Notes: a model not told the origin generated them from the sequence alone. Shown: positions 45,762 to 57,640, counted from the stretch's first letter. The stretch is 64,000 bases of DNA from Phlebopus portentosus (GCA_037892935.1 JAYXKI010000001.1:1178001-1242000), one strand, 5' to 3'. Numbers and translations are program-made.

Positions 45762-47333
45762 TTATAGAATAGTCCATACTCCCATTATCGTCCCCGAGAC
45801 AAATGTCCCTAATCCAGCCCACAAGCCCGGCGGAACGGAGAACGTTGAAATAGTAGCGCTGCTGCTGCTCGTCGAGCTGTCCGTAGTGTCTGGGATCGGT
45901 GTGGCAATCGGCGATGAAGGCGCGTATGTCACTCCGTTCAGTGTAGCAGCAACTTCAAACACAGATCCACCACCATACTCGTAGAACTATGTAATCAAAT
46001 GTCCAGATATTGGAATCGCGAATATGCTATGAGCGAAATATCCGAACTTACGTCAACAAGCATGAAATTGGGGCTGCGTCCATATTGTACCCCACATTCT
46101 GAGGCTTGCTCTCCGAGAGAACCGTCACCGCTTGCAGCATTCGTGGTGTTTAATGCGTCCTTGTCCGGAGCTACTGACGTAGCAATGACGCTGACTTCTT
46201 CGTCGAGGAAGTGATTGATCGTATACAGCTGCGTGGAAGAATCACCCTTTGTCCTGTTTACGTTGCAGTCGAACGTGGGATCCGTAACATCGTACGCGGT
46301 CTCCCACATATTTGTGAATTCTAAGGAGATCGTTCTATTAATAAATAAACTCGATCTGCGATATATATAAAAATACTCACCATCGATGATGTAGGAAACC
46401 TGGGTCGAGTCTGCGCCGGAATCCATGAAGGTGACTAATCGGTTCCCACCGTCAATCATACTCCCAAGCGTCGGCCAGTCTGTGTACACCATCGGTGATG
46501 ACGTAGGCGTGTACGATAGATCTGTCAGGCCCACTGACTGGAATACGGAATCGAACTGTGACGGCGTCGCTCCGTCTGAGTTTACGATGAGCAGCGTGAC
46601 AACTAGGAACACCGGCATTAAGTCATGCCATGCCAAAGTCAAAGTCAAAGTCAAAGTGACCAAACCCAGGAACGTACCATCATTTGTGTTGGCATCCATC
46701 CAAGTTTTGACTGACGCGCAATCCCATCAGCACAATTCAAAACAAAGGCACATACACCGCATACCTTTGGTAAGGTAGTCCTCAAGCGTTCCACCATCAT
46801 ATAGGACGCAACTTGAATGGCACAGGTGTATCACATCGTTTTGCATATGAGCCTGCATTTGCAGCATGCGAATACCATCATTAAGTTGTTGGGTCACTGG
46901 TTATTTTAGTCACAGAAATGAAATAATCCGCGGGAATCTTCGGTCAGACTAGAAGGCGATGAGGCAAAAAAAAGAGGGTGTTGATTCACCATCATAATCT
47001 TGATTGGTAGCCACTGTTATGGTCGAGAATCAGGATGGTCCGAAGCAACGCAGAAAATTGCGAGGTGGAAACACTTACAGTTGTTCGTGCCGACGGCGTA
47101 GCTATTATGTGCACCAACGAAGGAGACATTTCCATAGCTTCTGTCGCAGAACTACCGCGTGGCCGGAATCAGAGAAAGTTATTTTTGCTAGATGCGAATG
47201 AATTGATGAAGACACGCACCTCCTCATGGCCATTGCATACCGTTGCACGCCGAGAGAGGGAGAGTGCCAAGGAGGACGGGAGAAAAGCTAGAAGAGCAGT
47301 TGAAAGAGCGACCTGCGCGTTTGAGAAATGCAT
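45762..47333 (-). CDS. Secreted, probably GPI-anchored PLC-like phosphodiesterase
   Basis: Exons (minus order): 47333-47220, 47151-47079, 47013-46990, 46896-46765, 46710-46678, 46602-46381, 46320-46052, 45986-45762; 1092 nt, 363 aa. A signal peptide covers the first about 25 residues (ALLAFLPSSLALS). The PI-PLC X-like barrel has SYGNVSFVGAHNSYAVG with the first catalytic His, and QLNDGIRMLQMQAHMQN then IHLCHSSCVLYDGGTL with the second. Other family-typical stretches are TWMDANTND, LIVNSD and MVYTDWPTLGSMIDGGNRLV. The C-terminus is Ser/Thr-rich and ends in a hydrophobic segment, as for a GPI signal. Such fungal proteins are usually called PLC-like phosphodiesterases; their substrate is not known. 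Intron 5 holds a (CAAAGT)4 repeat. Confidence 0.9.
46634..46657. repeat. (CAAAGT)4 microsatellite in an intron
   Basis: Four perfect copies of a 6-bp unit within intron 46603-46677 of the PLC-like gene. It does not touch the donor, acceptor or coding sequence. Confidence 0.9.
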
Positions 47334-47596
47334 TGTGATAAAATTGAATCGCTTGTGTAGTCAGAGAACGTGAGTATGGGGATAGGATCAGTAAGAGAGA
47401 AAGGGGCCAAGAAGGGAGTGAAAGGGGAAGAGGAGATGGAGAGCTATTGTAGTCCGACCCAGTTCACCGGGGGTTAAAGAGCATAGCCACCACTTGGGCG
47501 CAGCAGCGCAGCACTTCACGGCTCTGCACGTCGATCACTGTAGATCGTTACTTCTTTTATTCACAACCGTAGGCGACTAGGCGACCCCTGCCTGGT

Positions 47597-48359
47597 ATGG
47601 GCAACACTAGCGTCACGGTCGTCCTGGGTCGATGGATACTCGAGAAGGTATGTCTCTTCCTCGCTACCGTCATTGGCATTCTCGGAGTCGGCTCTGATGA
47701 CTTCCTCCTCTAAATTCCTCTTACGCCCTCTCATCAGACAAATCTCATCGTCACAAGCCTCACTGCGTGCTGTGTGCTGTACACGCGCTCTGCAGGTGTC
47801 GCATACTTCGCACTTGGCGCCGTTAGCTGCTCGCTTTCCGTCAAAACGATCAAGCGGGTCATTCGCCAGGTCAGTCGAGTTTGTCTTGTCTTTCAGCGCA
47901 CTGTGTCATTTAGTGCGAGAGATAGCCTCGGCCTATGCACCCCGTCTCCAAGAAGAAAACATATGGGTACGGAAGGACTTCGTTCATTTCCTCCTCATTC
48001 CATTTAATTGATTCCATTCGTTCTGGATCACATACATATACAGTATGCCCAGCACACACTCCGCTACAATCTCTCACTTCGCAGTCTACATCCCGCTTGC
48101 CTGCCTCTGCTTGCCAATCCATCCAGCATTTCCTCAAAGTCAATGGACAAGATGCCTTCCTCCGCTGATTGTAGTCCCATGGGCTTTGGAGATTATTCGC
48201 TCTAGGATCTGGCTGGGCCATCATACTTGGCAACAATGCGCAGTCGGCTGTGCCTATGGCACCGCGTTCTCGTTGGCTTGGTTCGCCTTTTGGCTCAATG
48301 GAGCTAACCGCTATGGCCAGATTCTCGAAGAGCATTTTGACAGACTGATTTCGCTTTAG
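47597..48359 (+). CDS. PAP2-family phosphatase, dolichyldiphosphatase-like (Cax4)
   Basis: Exons: 47597-47647, 47738-47869, 47926-47966, 48044-48359; 540 nt, 179 aa. All three PAP2 phosphatase motifs are present: KRVIRQPRP, MPSTHSATISHF (PSxH type) and SRIWLGHHTWQQ. Four or five hydrophobic helices suit an ER membrane enzyme that recycles dolichyl pyrophosphate after N-glycosylation. The size is a little short of yeast Cax4 (about 240 aa), so related lipid phosphatases are possible. It is divergent from the PLC-like gene, with about 260 bp between starts. Confidence 0.85.
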
Positions 48360-48438
48360 GTTTTCAATAGCTATGCGCAATTTAGATATGTAGACATTTA
48401 GATCCTTGCATTTTATATACCTTGCTGTCCCCTATGCT

Positions 48439-48947
48439 TTACAATTTAATCGCCAACGATTCATCATCTTTGTACTTCTCAATCCAGCCTTTAATCCCAC
48501 CCTCTAGGTACAGAGCTTTACTCGTCGTGATTCCCTTCTCGTTTAGTACGTCCTGATAGTATGCCGCCACCTTTCGTCCGCGCGACGTCAGTGATCCACA
48601 CGATTGACAATGGAAAATCACGAGTGGAATATTGGACAACACCGAGACGACTCCGGTGCGAGTTGGATAGAACGATTGAGCTGGGAGATTGATAGCACCG
48701 GGAATGGCATAGTTCTGCATGATTATAAGTTAGAGAGAGATGGGAATATGTTAGAGAGGTGTTTGACCTCGAAATCCGTACGACGGACGTCGACCACGAC
48801 GTAGTCTTTACCGGATGTCTTTGAACCCGTCTTAATGAATTCGGCTAGTGTTTCCGCCGTTATGCCTTCAGGTGCACTGAGTGGTTCGGGAAGACCTGCT
48901 GCCCACGACGGCGTCGCAGAAGGCGTTGCGTTGCTCTGGTCTGCCAT
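48439..48947 (-). CDS. Cdc25/Acr2-like rhodanese-fold protein (Ibp1-type)
   Basis: Exons (minus order): 48947-48768, 48714-48439; 456 nt, 151 aa. The rhodanese fold is recognisable from DYVVVDVRRTDFE, YAIPGAINLPAQSFYPT, LVIFHCQSCGS and YLEGGIKGWIEKY. Small fungal proteins of this type act as phosphatases or arsenate reductases. In the active-site loop the usual HC(x5)R pattern does not start at the first Cys; the second Cys gives a C-x5-R (C-GSLTS-R). The activity is thus uncertain. The protein has no signal peptide. Confidence 0.78.
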
Positions 48948-49160
48948 AGAGAAAGCCTGAGACGCTCTGTCGAAGGCAAGGATTAATCTAAGGATGATAT
49001 GATGGCCGACTAAGCTATCGCGTCATTAATGCATTTCTTCAGGTGATAATGAATGTGTGTATTGTAGCACGTGTCTAAAGGATACAGCTCTATAATTTGA
49101 AGAGTTCAGGATTCATATTCTAGGAGAAGCACTACGTTCAGTAGTTTGAATTGAAGGAAA

Positions 49161-50535
49161 TTAATGATAACAGACCATTTTACACAGCCTGGCAATTAGA
49201 CCGCCTAACTGTACAAGCGTACCCACGCCTTCTAGCACTCGCATATGAGTAAACCCAATTTCCTGAGAAGGTGAGATTCAGTTATTAACAAACACAGATT
49301 CGCAAAAATTATTCACCTTGATGTATTCCAGCTTCGTGTATTCAGGTAATCTAGTGCAGGAAATAACTCGGTTTCATCCATTGGCAGAATGGTAAAGGAA
49401 CGCACTCGTCAAATGTCTTCACAACTCGAAAAATCGTCACCACGATATCAACAGCGCTGTATCCTTGATCCCAGAGCTCAGTAAGTTTCTCCATAGCACT
49501 GTTGACGTCGCCTTTAGGCACGACCTCAGCATAGCTTGTACGAGAATTGGATGTGGTTGGTCGCAAACTTTGAAGACATTATCGCCAGAGACGAACCCGA
49601 AACCAGACTGTGTTGATTGAAGGTTGTTGATAGCTTGTCGCATGTCGCCCTCAGAAGTGAAGATGAGAGCTGTCAACCCATCATCGTTATATTGTACCTG
49701 CATCGTAGGATTTATGAGCAACCACATGTCGTTACGGGAAACAGGATGATACGTACTTTCTCCATCTCGCATATTTCTAGCAGCCGCTTTAGAATCTCTT
49801 GATCGCGTAGCTTCGCATACCGCAGGATTGCACAACGTGATTGGATAGGTTCGATAATTTTGTTTGACATATTGCAAGCTAAAGCAAATCGTGTGGTATT
49901 CGAGTAGATTTCCATAGTTCGGCGCAGTGCTTGCTGAGCTCCTGCTGTCATGCTTCGCGGAATATCAGAGTTAGACCTGACTGTAGAGTAAGCAGACTAG
50001 TGCTCACCTATCTGCCTCATCCAGAATAACGATCTTGTGTCTCCCAGGTGGAAGCGTCACTTTTTTCTGCGCAAAGGCTTTGATTTTATTTCGGACTACG
50101 TCAATACCTCTTTGCGAACCAGTGAGTCTCAAGCACGATCTGAAGAAACGGATTCGTACCGTTCGTCTGATGCGTTCAGTTCCAACACGCCTTCTTTATA
50201 CGCATCTCCAAGGAGCTGGTGAGCAAGACAATGTATACTCGTGGTTTTCCCGATACCAGGAAGGCCCTAAGACGTGTCAATATTAGTTCCATAGATGAAA
50301 AGCAGTAGATCATAAGACGCACTGAGATGATAATGTGTGGACAGTTCCCATCTCTAGCTATGACTTTCAGACGTTCGATGGTTTCCGAATTCCCGACAAT
50401 TTCGTCCAGCGTTTTTGGTCGATACTTTTCTACCCTATTAGAAAACGTCAGTGCAATTTTCTTGCAAAGTTAGTATACCAACCAGGGTAGCTCATAGGGG
50501 ATTTCATTTGCAGACTCTTTGCCTTTTGAGGACAT
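49161..50535 (-). CDS. rfc4: Replication factor C subunit 4 (human RFC2 type), with apparent 1-bp frameshift
   Basis: A clamp-loader ATPase that loads PCNA. Exons (minus order): 50535-50483, 50434-50323, 50266-50160, 50109-50008, 49952-49757, 49697-49406, 49350-49317, 49262-49161. It has [16 protein letters not shown], Walker [29 protein letters not shown], Walker B VILDEAD, the SRC motif in [13 protein letters not shown], and [13 protein letters not shown]. In exon 6 the frame changes at 49511-49515: ...LRSCLK continues as [19 protein letters not shown] in another frame, as if one G or A were missing from CTAAAGGC. With one base added the total is 999 nt (332 aa) and all phases fit. Because the gene is essential, I consider this a sequence error or a minor-allele artefact. 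Confidence 0.92.
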
Positions 50536-50627
50536 GGTGGATGGAAGAGACGCGTTGTTGACGCCTGTTTACGTGGTGTTGTGAAAGAAAAACGCGTGAC
50601 ACGCGACGACAACTGAGGTGAGGAAAC
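50536..50627. promoter_or_regulatory. Shared 92-bp divergent promoter of RFC4 and seryl-tRNA synthetase
   Basis: Only about 92 bp separate two divergent start codons, both of housekeeping genes. Bidirectional use is inferred from geometry. An ACGCG element (matches the MCB core used by replication genes) lies near 50550 and again near 50592. Confidence 0.4.
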
Positions 50628-52237
50628 ATGCCTTCCACCAGACTTTTACGGTTACGACCATACCACACTGGTCCAAACCATCTTTTGAACAGACCCTCTT
50701 CACGATCGTCGGTGAGCAGCTCAAGCGAGATCCACTTTATTGGTCAATGTACTCAGCAAAATCAGTTCCGATTGTTCAGCACATCCAAAAGTCAATGTAA
50801 AGGCAAACAACCCCAGGTCACTGTTTCGTCTGGCCTTCCAAAGCCATTGCTCGACTATCGTGGTATCTCGGAAAATGTGCTGTACAAGTCGCATATTGCA
50901 TTTAACAGAAAGGCTTCCGTTCCCGTTGGTGCCGTGCAAAACGTCAGTCGATTGTACGAGGAACACAAGCAAATCTCTTCCACTCTGAATGCGAAGCGAC
51001 ACGCTCGATCGACTGTCGGAGATACAATCCGTGAGTTGGATGGAGAGGCAAAGAAGGCCGTATTAGAAGAGGCTAAATCCCTTAAGACGGAGATTACTGC
51101 TCTGGAGGAGCAGCTTTCGGAGATTGACGACGAGCTATACTCGCTGGCCCTCGCGATTCCGAACGACACTCATCCTGATGTCCCTCTAGGTGATGTGCCG
51201 AAGACAATACTTAGGTTGAACTCAGATAAAGAAATTCCCGCGTCAACGTCGCGGGACCATGTTCTTGTCGGTCGAGCGCTCAATTTGCTAGAACTTGAAG
51301 CCGCGGCGGTCATCACAGGCTCATCTTGGTATTATCTACTAAATGAGGGCGCGATGCTGGAAGTAGCTTTGGCGAACTATGCTCTCAGCAAAGCACTTGC
51401 GCGTGGCTTCAAGCCTGTGACGACCCCGGACGTGGTGAAGGCTAATGTCGCAATGAGATGTGGTTTTCAACCAAGAGATGAAGGCGATCCTCCAGTTCAG
51501 CAAATGTATCATCTGCAGAGCGCGACGCCGGAGCAACCGGAGCTAGTCTTGAGCGGCACTGCGGAAATTCCTTTAGGAGGCTTATTTGCAAACCGAATAT
51601 ACAAAGAGGATGAGCTTCCGTTCAAAGTTGTTGGTATTGGCCGAGCATTTCGTTCCGAGGCCGGGGCTCGAGGAGCAGATACGCGAGGTCTGTACCGCGT
51701 ACACCAGTTTACGAAATTGGAACTCTTTGTTGTGTGTACTCAAGAAACAAGCGGCGAAATGATGGAAGAGATGACCAAACTTCAACTTGATATATTTGGT
51801 GGACTTGGCTTACCTTTAAGGTGAAGCACCACGCTGTTCTTTTACCGATATATGACTCATTCTCCAACTGTAACAGACTTCTTGACATGCCGACGGAGGA
51901 ACTTGGCGCAAGTGCATACAGGAAGTATGACATTGAAGCGTGGATGCCGGGGCGAGGTGACTTTGGCGAGATCTCTTCTACCTCAAATTGCACCGACTAT
52001 CAAGCGCGACGTTTACACATTCGATACAGACACAGTGCCGCGTCAGATGGTCATGTGCATGTAGCTTTCGCGCACACTCTGAACGGCACCGCCGCTGCTA
52101 TTCCTCGACTTATCGTCGCTCTCTTGGAGAACGGGGCGCAATTTGACGAGAGTGGGAGAGTCGTCGGGATCAAATTACCTTCTGAATTGAAAGCGTTTTG
52201 GCCGGGATCTTCTCAATCTTGCATAGAGTGGATCTGA
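50628..52237 (+). CDS. Mitochondrial seryl-tRNA synthetase
   Basis: Class II aminoacyl-tRNA synthetase that charges tRNA-Ser. Exons: 50628-51820, 51877-52237; 1554 nt, 517 aa. The N-terminus is Arg/Ser/His-rich and suits a mitochondrial presequence (about 55 residues, [10 protein letters not shown]). A helical-hairpin tRNA-binding arm follows ([19 protein letters not shown]). The catalytic domain has [10 protein letters not shown], motif 2 ([20 protein letters not shown], then [11 protein letters not shown]) and motif 3 ([20 protein letters not shown]). [14 protein letters not shown] is also typical. The presequence and divergence suggest the mitochondrial rather than cytosolic enzyme. Confidence 0.94.
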
Positions 52238-52447
52238 GTTGCTAAATGACTGTACATTGACCTCAGCTTTTTAACTATAAAACTTTCTCCACCAATAAAC
52301 TTTTTGTATTATATAATCAGATGCTTCAATCTTCGCGGCCATGCATAAGCACCAAAGTAGACCTTTGTGTCCCTCTCCACTTCTTCCATCTCATCTTGCA
52401 TCAACATCGCATACCCGCAACTTCACTACACATACCCAAGCTCCAGG

Positions 52448-53691
52448 ATGTCTCGTACCTTTTCAATTCGTGGCCAAGGGCTCAAGCTCGATACGAGAGC
52501 TGATATCGAGCCACATCTCAAAACTCTTCGAGAGATGAAAGATGTTGAGGAAGTTCACTTTAGCGGAAACACGTTGGGCGTTGAAGCTAGTGAAGCATTA
52601 GCTGAGGTTTTGAAGGACTTGAAGTCCCTCAAGGTATGCGCTTCGCTTATTCATCTAACAAGGTGCTCATGAGATCTGTGGTCATCCAGGTCGCAAATTT
52701 TGCAGATGTCTTCACGGGTCGTCTGATCACCGAGATTCCGCTAGCACTCGCTGCTATTTGTAACTCTTTGAAAGACCATACCTCCCTGGTTGAGCTGGAT
52801 CTAAGCGACAATGCATTCGGCGGACGTTCGGCTGATCCTATCGTCCCCTTCCTCACTCAAAACCGCACGTTTCAAGTCCTCAAACTAAACAACAACGGTC
52901 TCGGTCCTGCAGGTGGAGCGATCATCGCAGAAGCTCTCCTTGAATCCGCGAGATTTAGTAAGGTGGAAGGGAAAGAATCGAATTTACGGACGATTGTTTG
53001 CGGGCGGAACAGATTGCAGGATGACTCAGCGTCGTCGTTCGCAAAGGCTTTCGCTGCGCACGGCAACCTCGTCGATGTGAGGATGCCACAGAACGGAATC
53101 CGTATGGACGGAATCGCTGCATTAGCGCGAGGATTGGCTATGAACCCGCTTCTGGAGCACCTGGATTTGCAGGATAACTGCGCGAAAGGCTCCGGTACTC
53201 GTGCTTTGGCCAAGGCGCTATCTTCGTGGCCCGAGCTTCGAATTCTAAATCTCTCCGAATGTCTCCTCGGCGGTCGTGCTGCAATTGCATTGACGCTAGC
53301 TCTGAGTAAAGGGTCAAGTCCGAAGCTCGAGACACTCAAGCTTCAGTTAGGCGAACTGGACCACCGATCGCTGAGTATTCTGGCCAAAGCCATTCATGAC
53401 CACGGCTCCGAACTGACAACGTTGGAAATCAACGCCAACCGTGCCGATCCAGAAGACCAATGCATTCTGGACATCAAAGCTGCTCTAGCCGTTCACGGAC
53501 ACGAGGATGCCCTGGATGAACTCGATGAGATGGAAGAATTCGACGAAGAGGAGGAGAGCGAGGAAGAAGAGAAGGGAGCGGAAGAAGAGGAAGAGGCAGA
53601 GGCAGACAAAGAGCCTATCATTAAGGACAAGAAGGAGGACGAGGAGCTTGCGAACGAGATGGCGAAGACGACTTTGAACGGCACTTCATGA
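52448..53691 (+). CDS. rna1: Ran GTPase-activating protein RanGAP (Rna1)
   Basis: Stimulates GTP hydrolysis by Ran in the cytoplasm and so drives nuclear transport. Exons: 52448-52633, 52690-53691; 1188 nt, 395 aa. It has leucine-rich repeats throughout (VEEVHFSGNTLGVEA, LVELDLSDNAFGG, FQVLKLNNNGLGPAGG, LEHLDLQDNCAKGSG, LRILNLSECLLGGR). GRNRLQDDSASSFAKA contains the expected Arg for the Ran interface. The C-terminus is a strongly acidic tract (EEEESEEEEKG), as in the fungal protein. No NLS is seen. Confidence 0.95.
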
Positions 53692-53925
53692 CGGCTTTGT
53701 ATTCAAGAATTTCCTGTATACTGCTACTTTTCACGAGCACTTGTAGATGTGATGTCCAATCTGTTGTACCAATGGATATATTCTAATTTTTTTCTGGTGT
53801 TTGAAACTTTGGGTTTCTCTGAGGTAGTGTCACACGTGATCGCGTTGAATGCTTTCGCATCTACACACCCTTTCCTCTTCATCACCTCACCTTGCGCGCC
53901 TTATTAATTTCGTACCCCATATACG

Positions 53926-54668
53926 ATGACCTCGCGCTATCCGTCTGCTCTAGCTCCAGATGCGCTTCCACCGGGATCAAGAGCACAGAAGTCCCGCGCA
54001 AGGAGGGAACCGTCAGGGGCTTTCCAGCTCTTCCAAGCTCCGCAAGTCCAGCAGTTCAAAGAAGCGTTTTCGCTCATCGACCAGGATGGAGATGGGATAG
54101 TGAGTGAGAAGGACTTGAAAGCTGTGTTTGCCAATCTCGGTGAGCCTTCATTCATTATTTAAAGATTGTCATTCGAGATGCTCATGAAAGGGGGTTGTTG
54201 GCCCTTTATCATAGGCATGACACCAACGCCCACAATGCTAGATGGGCTCCTGAATGCGCGCCCCGGAGCTCATTTTCGGTCGGTATCGGGTAGTGGCGAG
54301 GATGACATGCCAGACAGAGGCGTTAACTTTCCTATGTTCCTTACCATGATGGGTGAACGTCTCTTCGAATTCGACAGCGAGGCGGAGCTCATTGAGGCCT
54401 TCGAATGTTTCGATGAGAATGATTCTGGGATAGTGAAAATCGACGAAATGAAGAAGTGGCTTGCAGACTTTGGAGATCACATGAATGGGGAAGAGGTGCG
54501 TAGAGTTTCAGTTGAATCGGGATCCTAGCGAACACTAATAGCCCTATTTCTCAGATTGATCGATTGTTCAAGGGCCCATTTACCGACAGGCAAGGCAACT
54601 TCAAGTATCGAGAATGGGTGAAAATGGTTCGCGTCAACGAGGATCCTGAGGAAGGAGATGCTCGGTGA
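53926..54668 (+). CDS. Myosin regulatory light chain (EF-hand)
   Basis: Exons: 53926-54139, 54215-54495, 54555-54668; 609 nt, 202 aa. The N-terminal extension is basic with a phosphorylatable Ser context (RARREPSGAF), typical of regulatory light chains. The first EF-hand is DQDGDGIVSEKDL, with all calcium ligands. A second, degenerate hand is near FDENDSGIVKIDEM, and a third covers the end (TDRQGNFKYREWVKMV). It binds the neck of myosin II and acts in contractile-ring function and septation. The stop at 54666-54668 is followed by a possible donor, so the last residues may vary. Confidence 0.9.
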
Positions 54669-55612
54669 GAGCTAGCAATTGCATTTTCTCATTTTTTCTG
54701 TATGATTACAGGTAAGCAATTTGTATCATCTCGTTTATTTCGAGTTATGACTGACAGAGCGCCATAGGTTCGATACTGTTGTATTCATAGCATATGCGAA
54801 TAAACGTCGCCTGTATTGCTAGTGGCGGGTTTGTTTGGCAAGTTTTGCCGGCTTATGCCTGACTTTCCTCCTCGAAGTGTTACGTTCTGCATTAACACAA
54901 GGTCCGCGAGGAGCTTATCGTCGCCACCGAACAGACTCTTGAAGTCCCTGTGCTTGAGCGAAAAATGAAGTTGCTCGATTTCAGGCGCATCCAGGTGGAT
55001 ATCAATGAACCGCTCACTCCTCAGATTGGTTCGACTTCCGATCATGGATCGAAACCCACAGAGCCCTTCGAGAAAGATAATGACATATTGATGGACTACC
55101 GTAGCAAGGCATCATATAATAGGCTGGAAGGCTTAGCAAATGACGTTCTTGGCGATATACAGATAATTTGGATTCTGACGTTGCAGTGGCTGAACACTTC
55201 TGGAAGTCTGTGCCAGCAAGGAAAGCTCGGATGCTTGGCACTGGCAGTTGCACCAGTGGTCTTGAAGGAACTCTTTTATGAGACTCGCTGAGACATACAT
55301 ACTTTGAGCCGACTCTTTAACTGCTGAAATTAATCTGGTAAACGCTACTCGAGACGCTGTAGATATATTAGCTTTTCGATTTTGATATTTATTTATTGAT
55401 GTGACCGTCGCGTCTCGCGTCTCTCGCGCGTCGTTATCGCGTATTACGTATTGTATAGTTTTCCCAGGCTTGTGGTTGTGGTTGAACATCGCCTAAGTAC
55501 GGATCGGCGTGTTCACTTTCACTCAGGGCCAGTTCATCTTCGGTTTCAACCATTCCCTCCGTCGTCGAAGCCCTTTGGTCTCGTCTCCTTCTGCTCTTAC
55601 ACGACTGCCGAC
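54669..55612. other. About 940 bp without a supported gene
   Basis: Overlapping frames occur on both strands. A minus-strand frame at 54785-55045 (SERFIDIHLDAPEIEQLHF, FKSLFGGDDKLLADLVL) has a more protein-like look than the rest and could be an exon of an unrecognised or decayed gene. I found no partner exon with fitting splice phase. The last 150 bp are pyrimidine-rich and probably the sirtuin promoter. Confidence 0.4.
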
Positions 55613-57335
55613 ATGGTCCAATCTCTCGCTTTGAGTAGCTCATCGACAGATCCAACAATCCGTCGCTCTCTTTCTAACCTGTCTCTCGGTGTGGCGAAGA
55701 GCAAGAAAATTGTCGTCGTCACTGGGGCTGGCATTTCTTGCTCGTGTGGTATTCCAGTCAGTTCACGCCACATAATGAGCTAGAGCAGCCAAAATCTAAT
55801 CTATCTATGCTTTTCTTAGGACTTTCGCTCGTCAGACGGACTTTACAAACTTGTGAAACAGCAATATCCCGACGTCGTACTCAGAGGGCGGGATCTCTTT
55901 GACGTGTCCCTTTTTCGCGATCCAACTACTACCTCCGTTTTTTACACTTTCATCTCTAAGCTAAAGCAGTCAACCGATATCGTTTCTCCCTCTCCGACAC
56001 ACCACTTCATAAAGACTTTAGACACCAAGGGCAAACTTCTTCGCTCTTACACCCAAAACATTGATGGTTTAGAGGAAAGAGCTGGTCTTGTTGGCAGTGG
56101 TAGTGAAAAAGCGAAGATAAACGACAGCAAGGGCAAGGCCAAGCTGAACCTGAAAGACGTCAAGAATGTTCAATTGCACGGGGACATTCGACGAGTGCGC
56201 TGTACGCTGTGCTCAGCGGAATACCTCTTCACGGATGAGCACATGCATGCATTCCTCGAAGGGACTGCCCCTGATTGTCCAGATTGTGCTTCTCGCTGTG
56301 AGTATCACATCCTCATAGTTTCATTTACGAGGCAAGTATTTAATTTTTGAAATTAGCGGAGGCTCGCGTTGCCCGGTCTGCTCGCGCTTTGAAAATAGGC
56401 AAACTTCGTCCTGGCATTGTCTTATATGATGAACCACATCCGCTTGGAGATGATATCGGGAGCATACAGTCGGGTGACCTCTCCCGTAAACCTGACCTCC
56501 TGATTATCATGGGCACCTCGCTTAAGGTGCATGGTCTGAAGAAGCTCGTCAAAGAATTTGCAAAAGTCGTTCATACAACTGCGCCCTCTAATCCGCCACC
56601 TGTTGCGAACTCTCCGAAACCAACGGCCACAAAGAATGCGATGAAAGGCAAGGTAATCTTCGTTAACAAGACTGCTCCGTCTAGCGAATGGGATGGTATC
56701 ATTGATTACCACGTGCAAGGAGAAACAGATGCCTGGGTAGAAAGGGTACTGGAGGATTGGAAAAGAATGCGGCCGGCAGACTGGGAAGTTCAGACGACTC
56801 TGGACGGCCCGGGAAAGGATCTTTTCAAGGTCTCTAAGGAGAACGCTCACGCAAAGACTGCGAAGACATCGAAAGGTTCGTATCCTTCTGCTTATCTCCT
56901 GTGCGCCACGCTGTCGCCGTTCGGTGTCAAATATGGAACTGATAATCGATTCGCTTAGGTGGCAAGTCAGGCCGAGAAAATATACCCCCGATTCCCCGAC
57001 CTGTGACTTCAAAATTGGACAAGCCTTCGCCAACCACGACAACTACTATGGTCCCATTAGCTCAGCAAGCACCGTCGTCACCCAGCAAGCGGTCCCGGAC
57101 GACGTCGCATTATTCAAAACACGAGTGTAGCCCATCAAAAAAGAAAACCCATTCTATTGCCACCGCAGCGGAAAGAACGACGAACGTCAATGCACTCCCG
57201 GCAGAAGAAAGAGGGTTGCTTTTCGAGAGCCGAAGTGTGAACCACGTGCCTGTTGTTGAAATTGTTGCTCGGACAAAGCGGAACCTTGGTCCCGGGAAGA
57301 GCCAACCTACTCTTGTCGACACTGTTTTCTCATGA
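55613..57335 (+). CDS. NAD-dependent deacetylase, Hst3/Hst4-type sirtuin
   Basis: Exons: 55613-55756, 55820-56297, 56357-56875, 56959-57335; 1518 nt, 505 aa. It has the sirtuin core: VVVTGAGISCSCGIPDFRSS with intron 1 between Pro and Asp, TQNIDGLEERAG, VQLHGDIRRVRC with the catalytic His, four zinc Cys (CTLCSAEY and CPDC), RPGIVLYDEPHP and IIMGTSLKV. The insertions and long Lys/Ser/Pro-rich C-terminal tail resemble fungal Hst3/Hst4, which deacetylate histone H3 K56 after S phase. The subfamily assignment is by overall look. Confidence 0.9.
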
Positions 57336-57640
57336 CCTCCGACTTTTCCTGATCTCCCGCGCGCCCTTCTCATTTCTCATTCCTCTGTTCGCATTCGCAC
57401 TCCGCACTCCGTTTTGAATTTGCGTTTTATCTTCTGCGTATGGTTTCTCTTCTGTTCTCATGGCTTGGACGTTCTCTCCGGACGGTAAGTATCGGACAGA
57501 CGATCCTCTGCAATTTTCGTTCACCATCATCAATTCACAAACGCTGTAATCAAGAACCCTCTAAAGCATTGTACAATATTTCGAGTAAAACATTCTCCGA
57601 GATTTCGGCTTTGTAGAACTTACATGCACTTCAAGACCAA
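57336..57640. other. Convergent intergenic stretch
   Basis: About 305 bp between converging 3' ends. It is pyrimidine-rich near 57340-57450. No gene is seen. Confidence 0.5.

Noticed and set aside
46634..46657. (CAAAGT)4 repeat as a possible regulatory array
   Set aside because: Inside a short intron and only four copies; an ordinary microsatellite.
54785..55045. Minus-strand frame with protein-like look
   Set aside because: No start context, splice partner or known family; kept only as a note in the intergenic entry.
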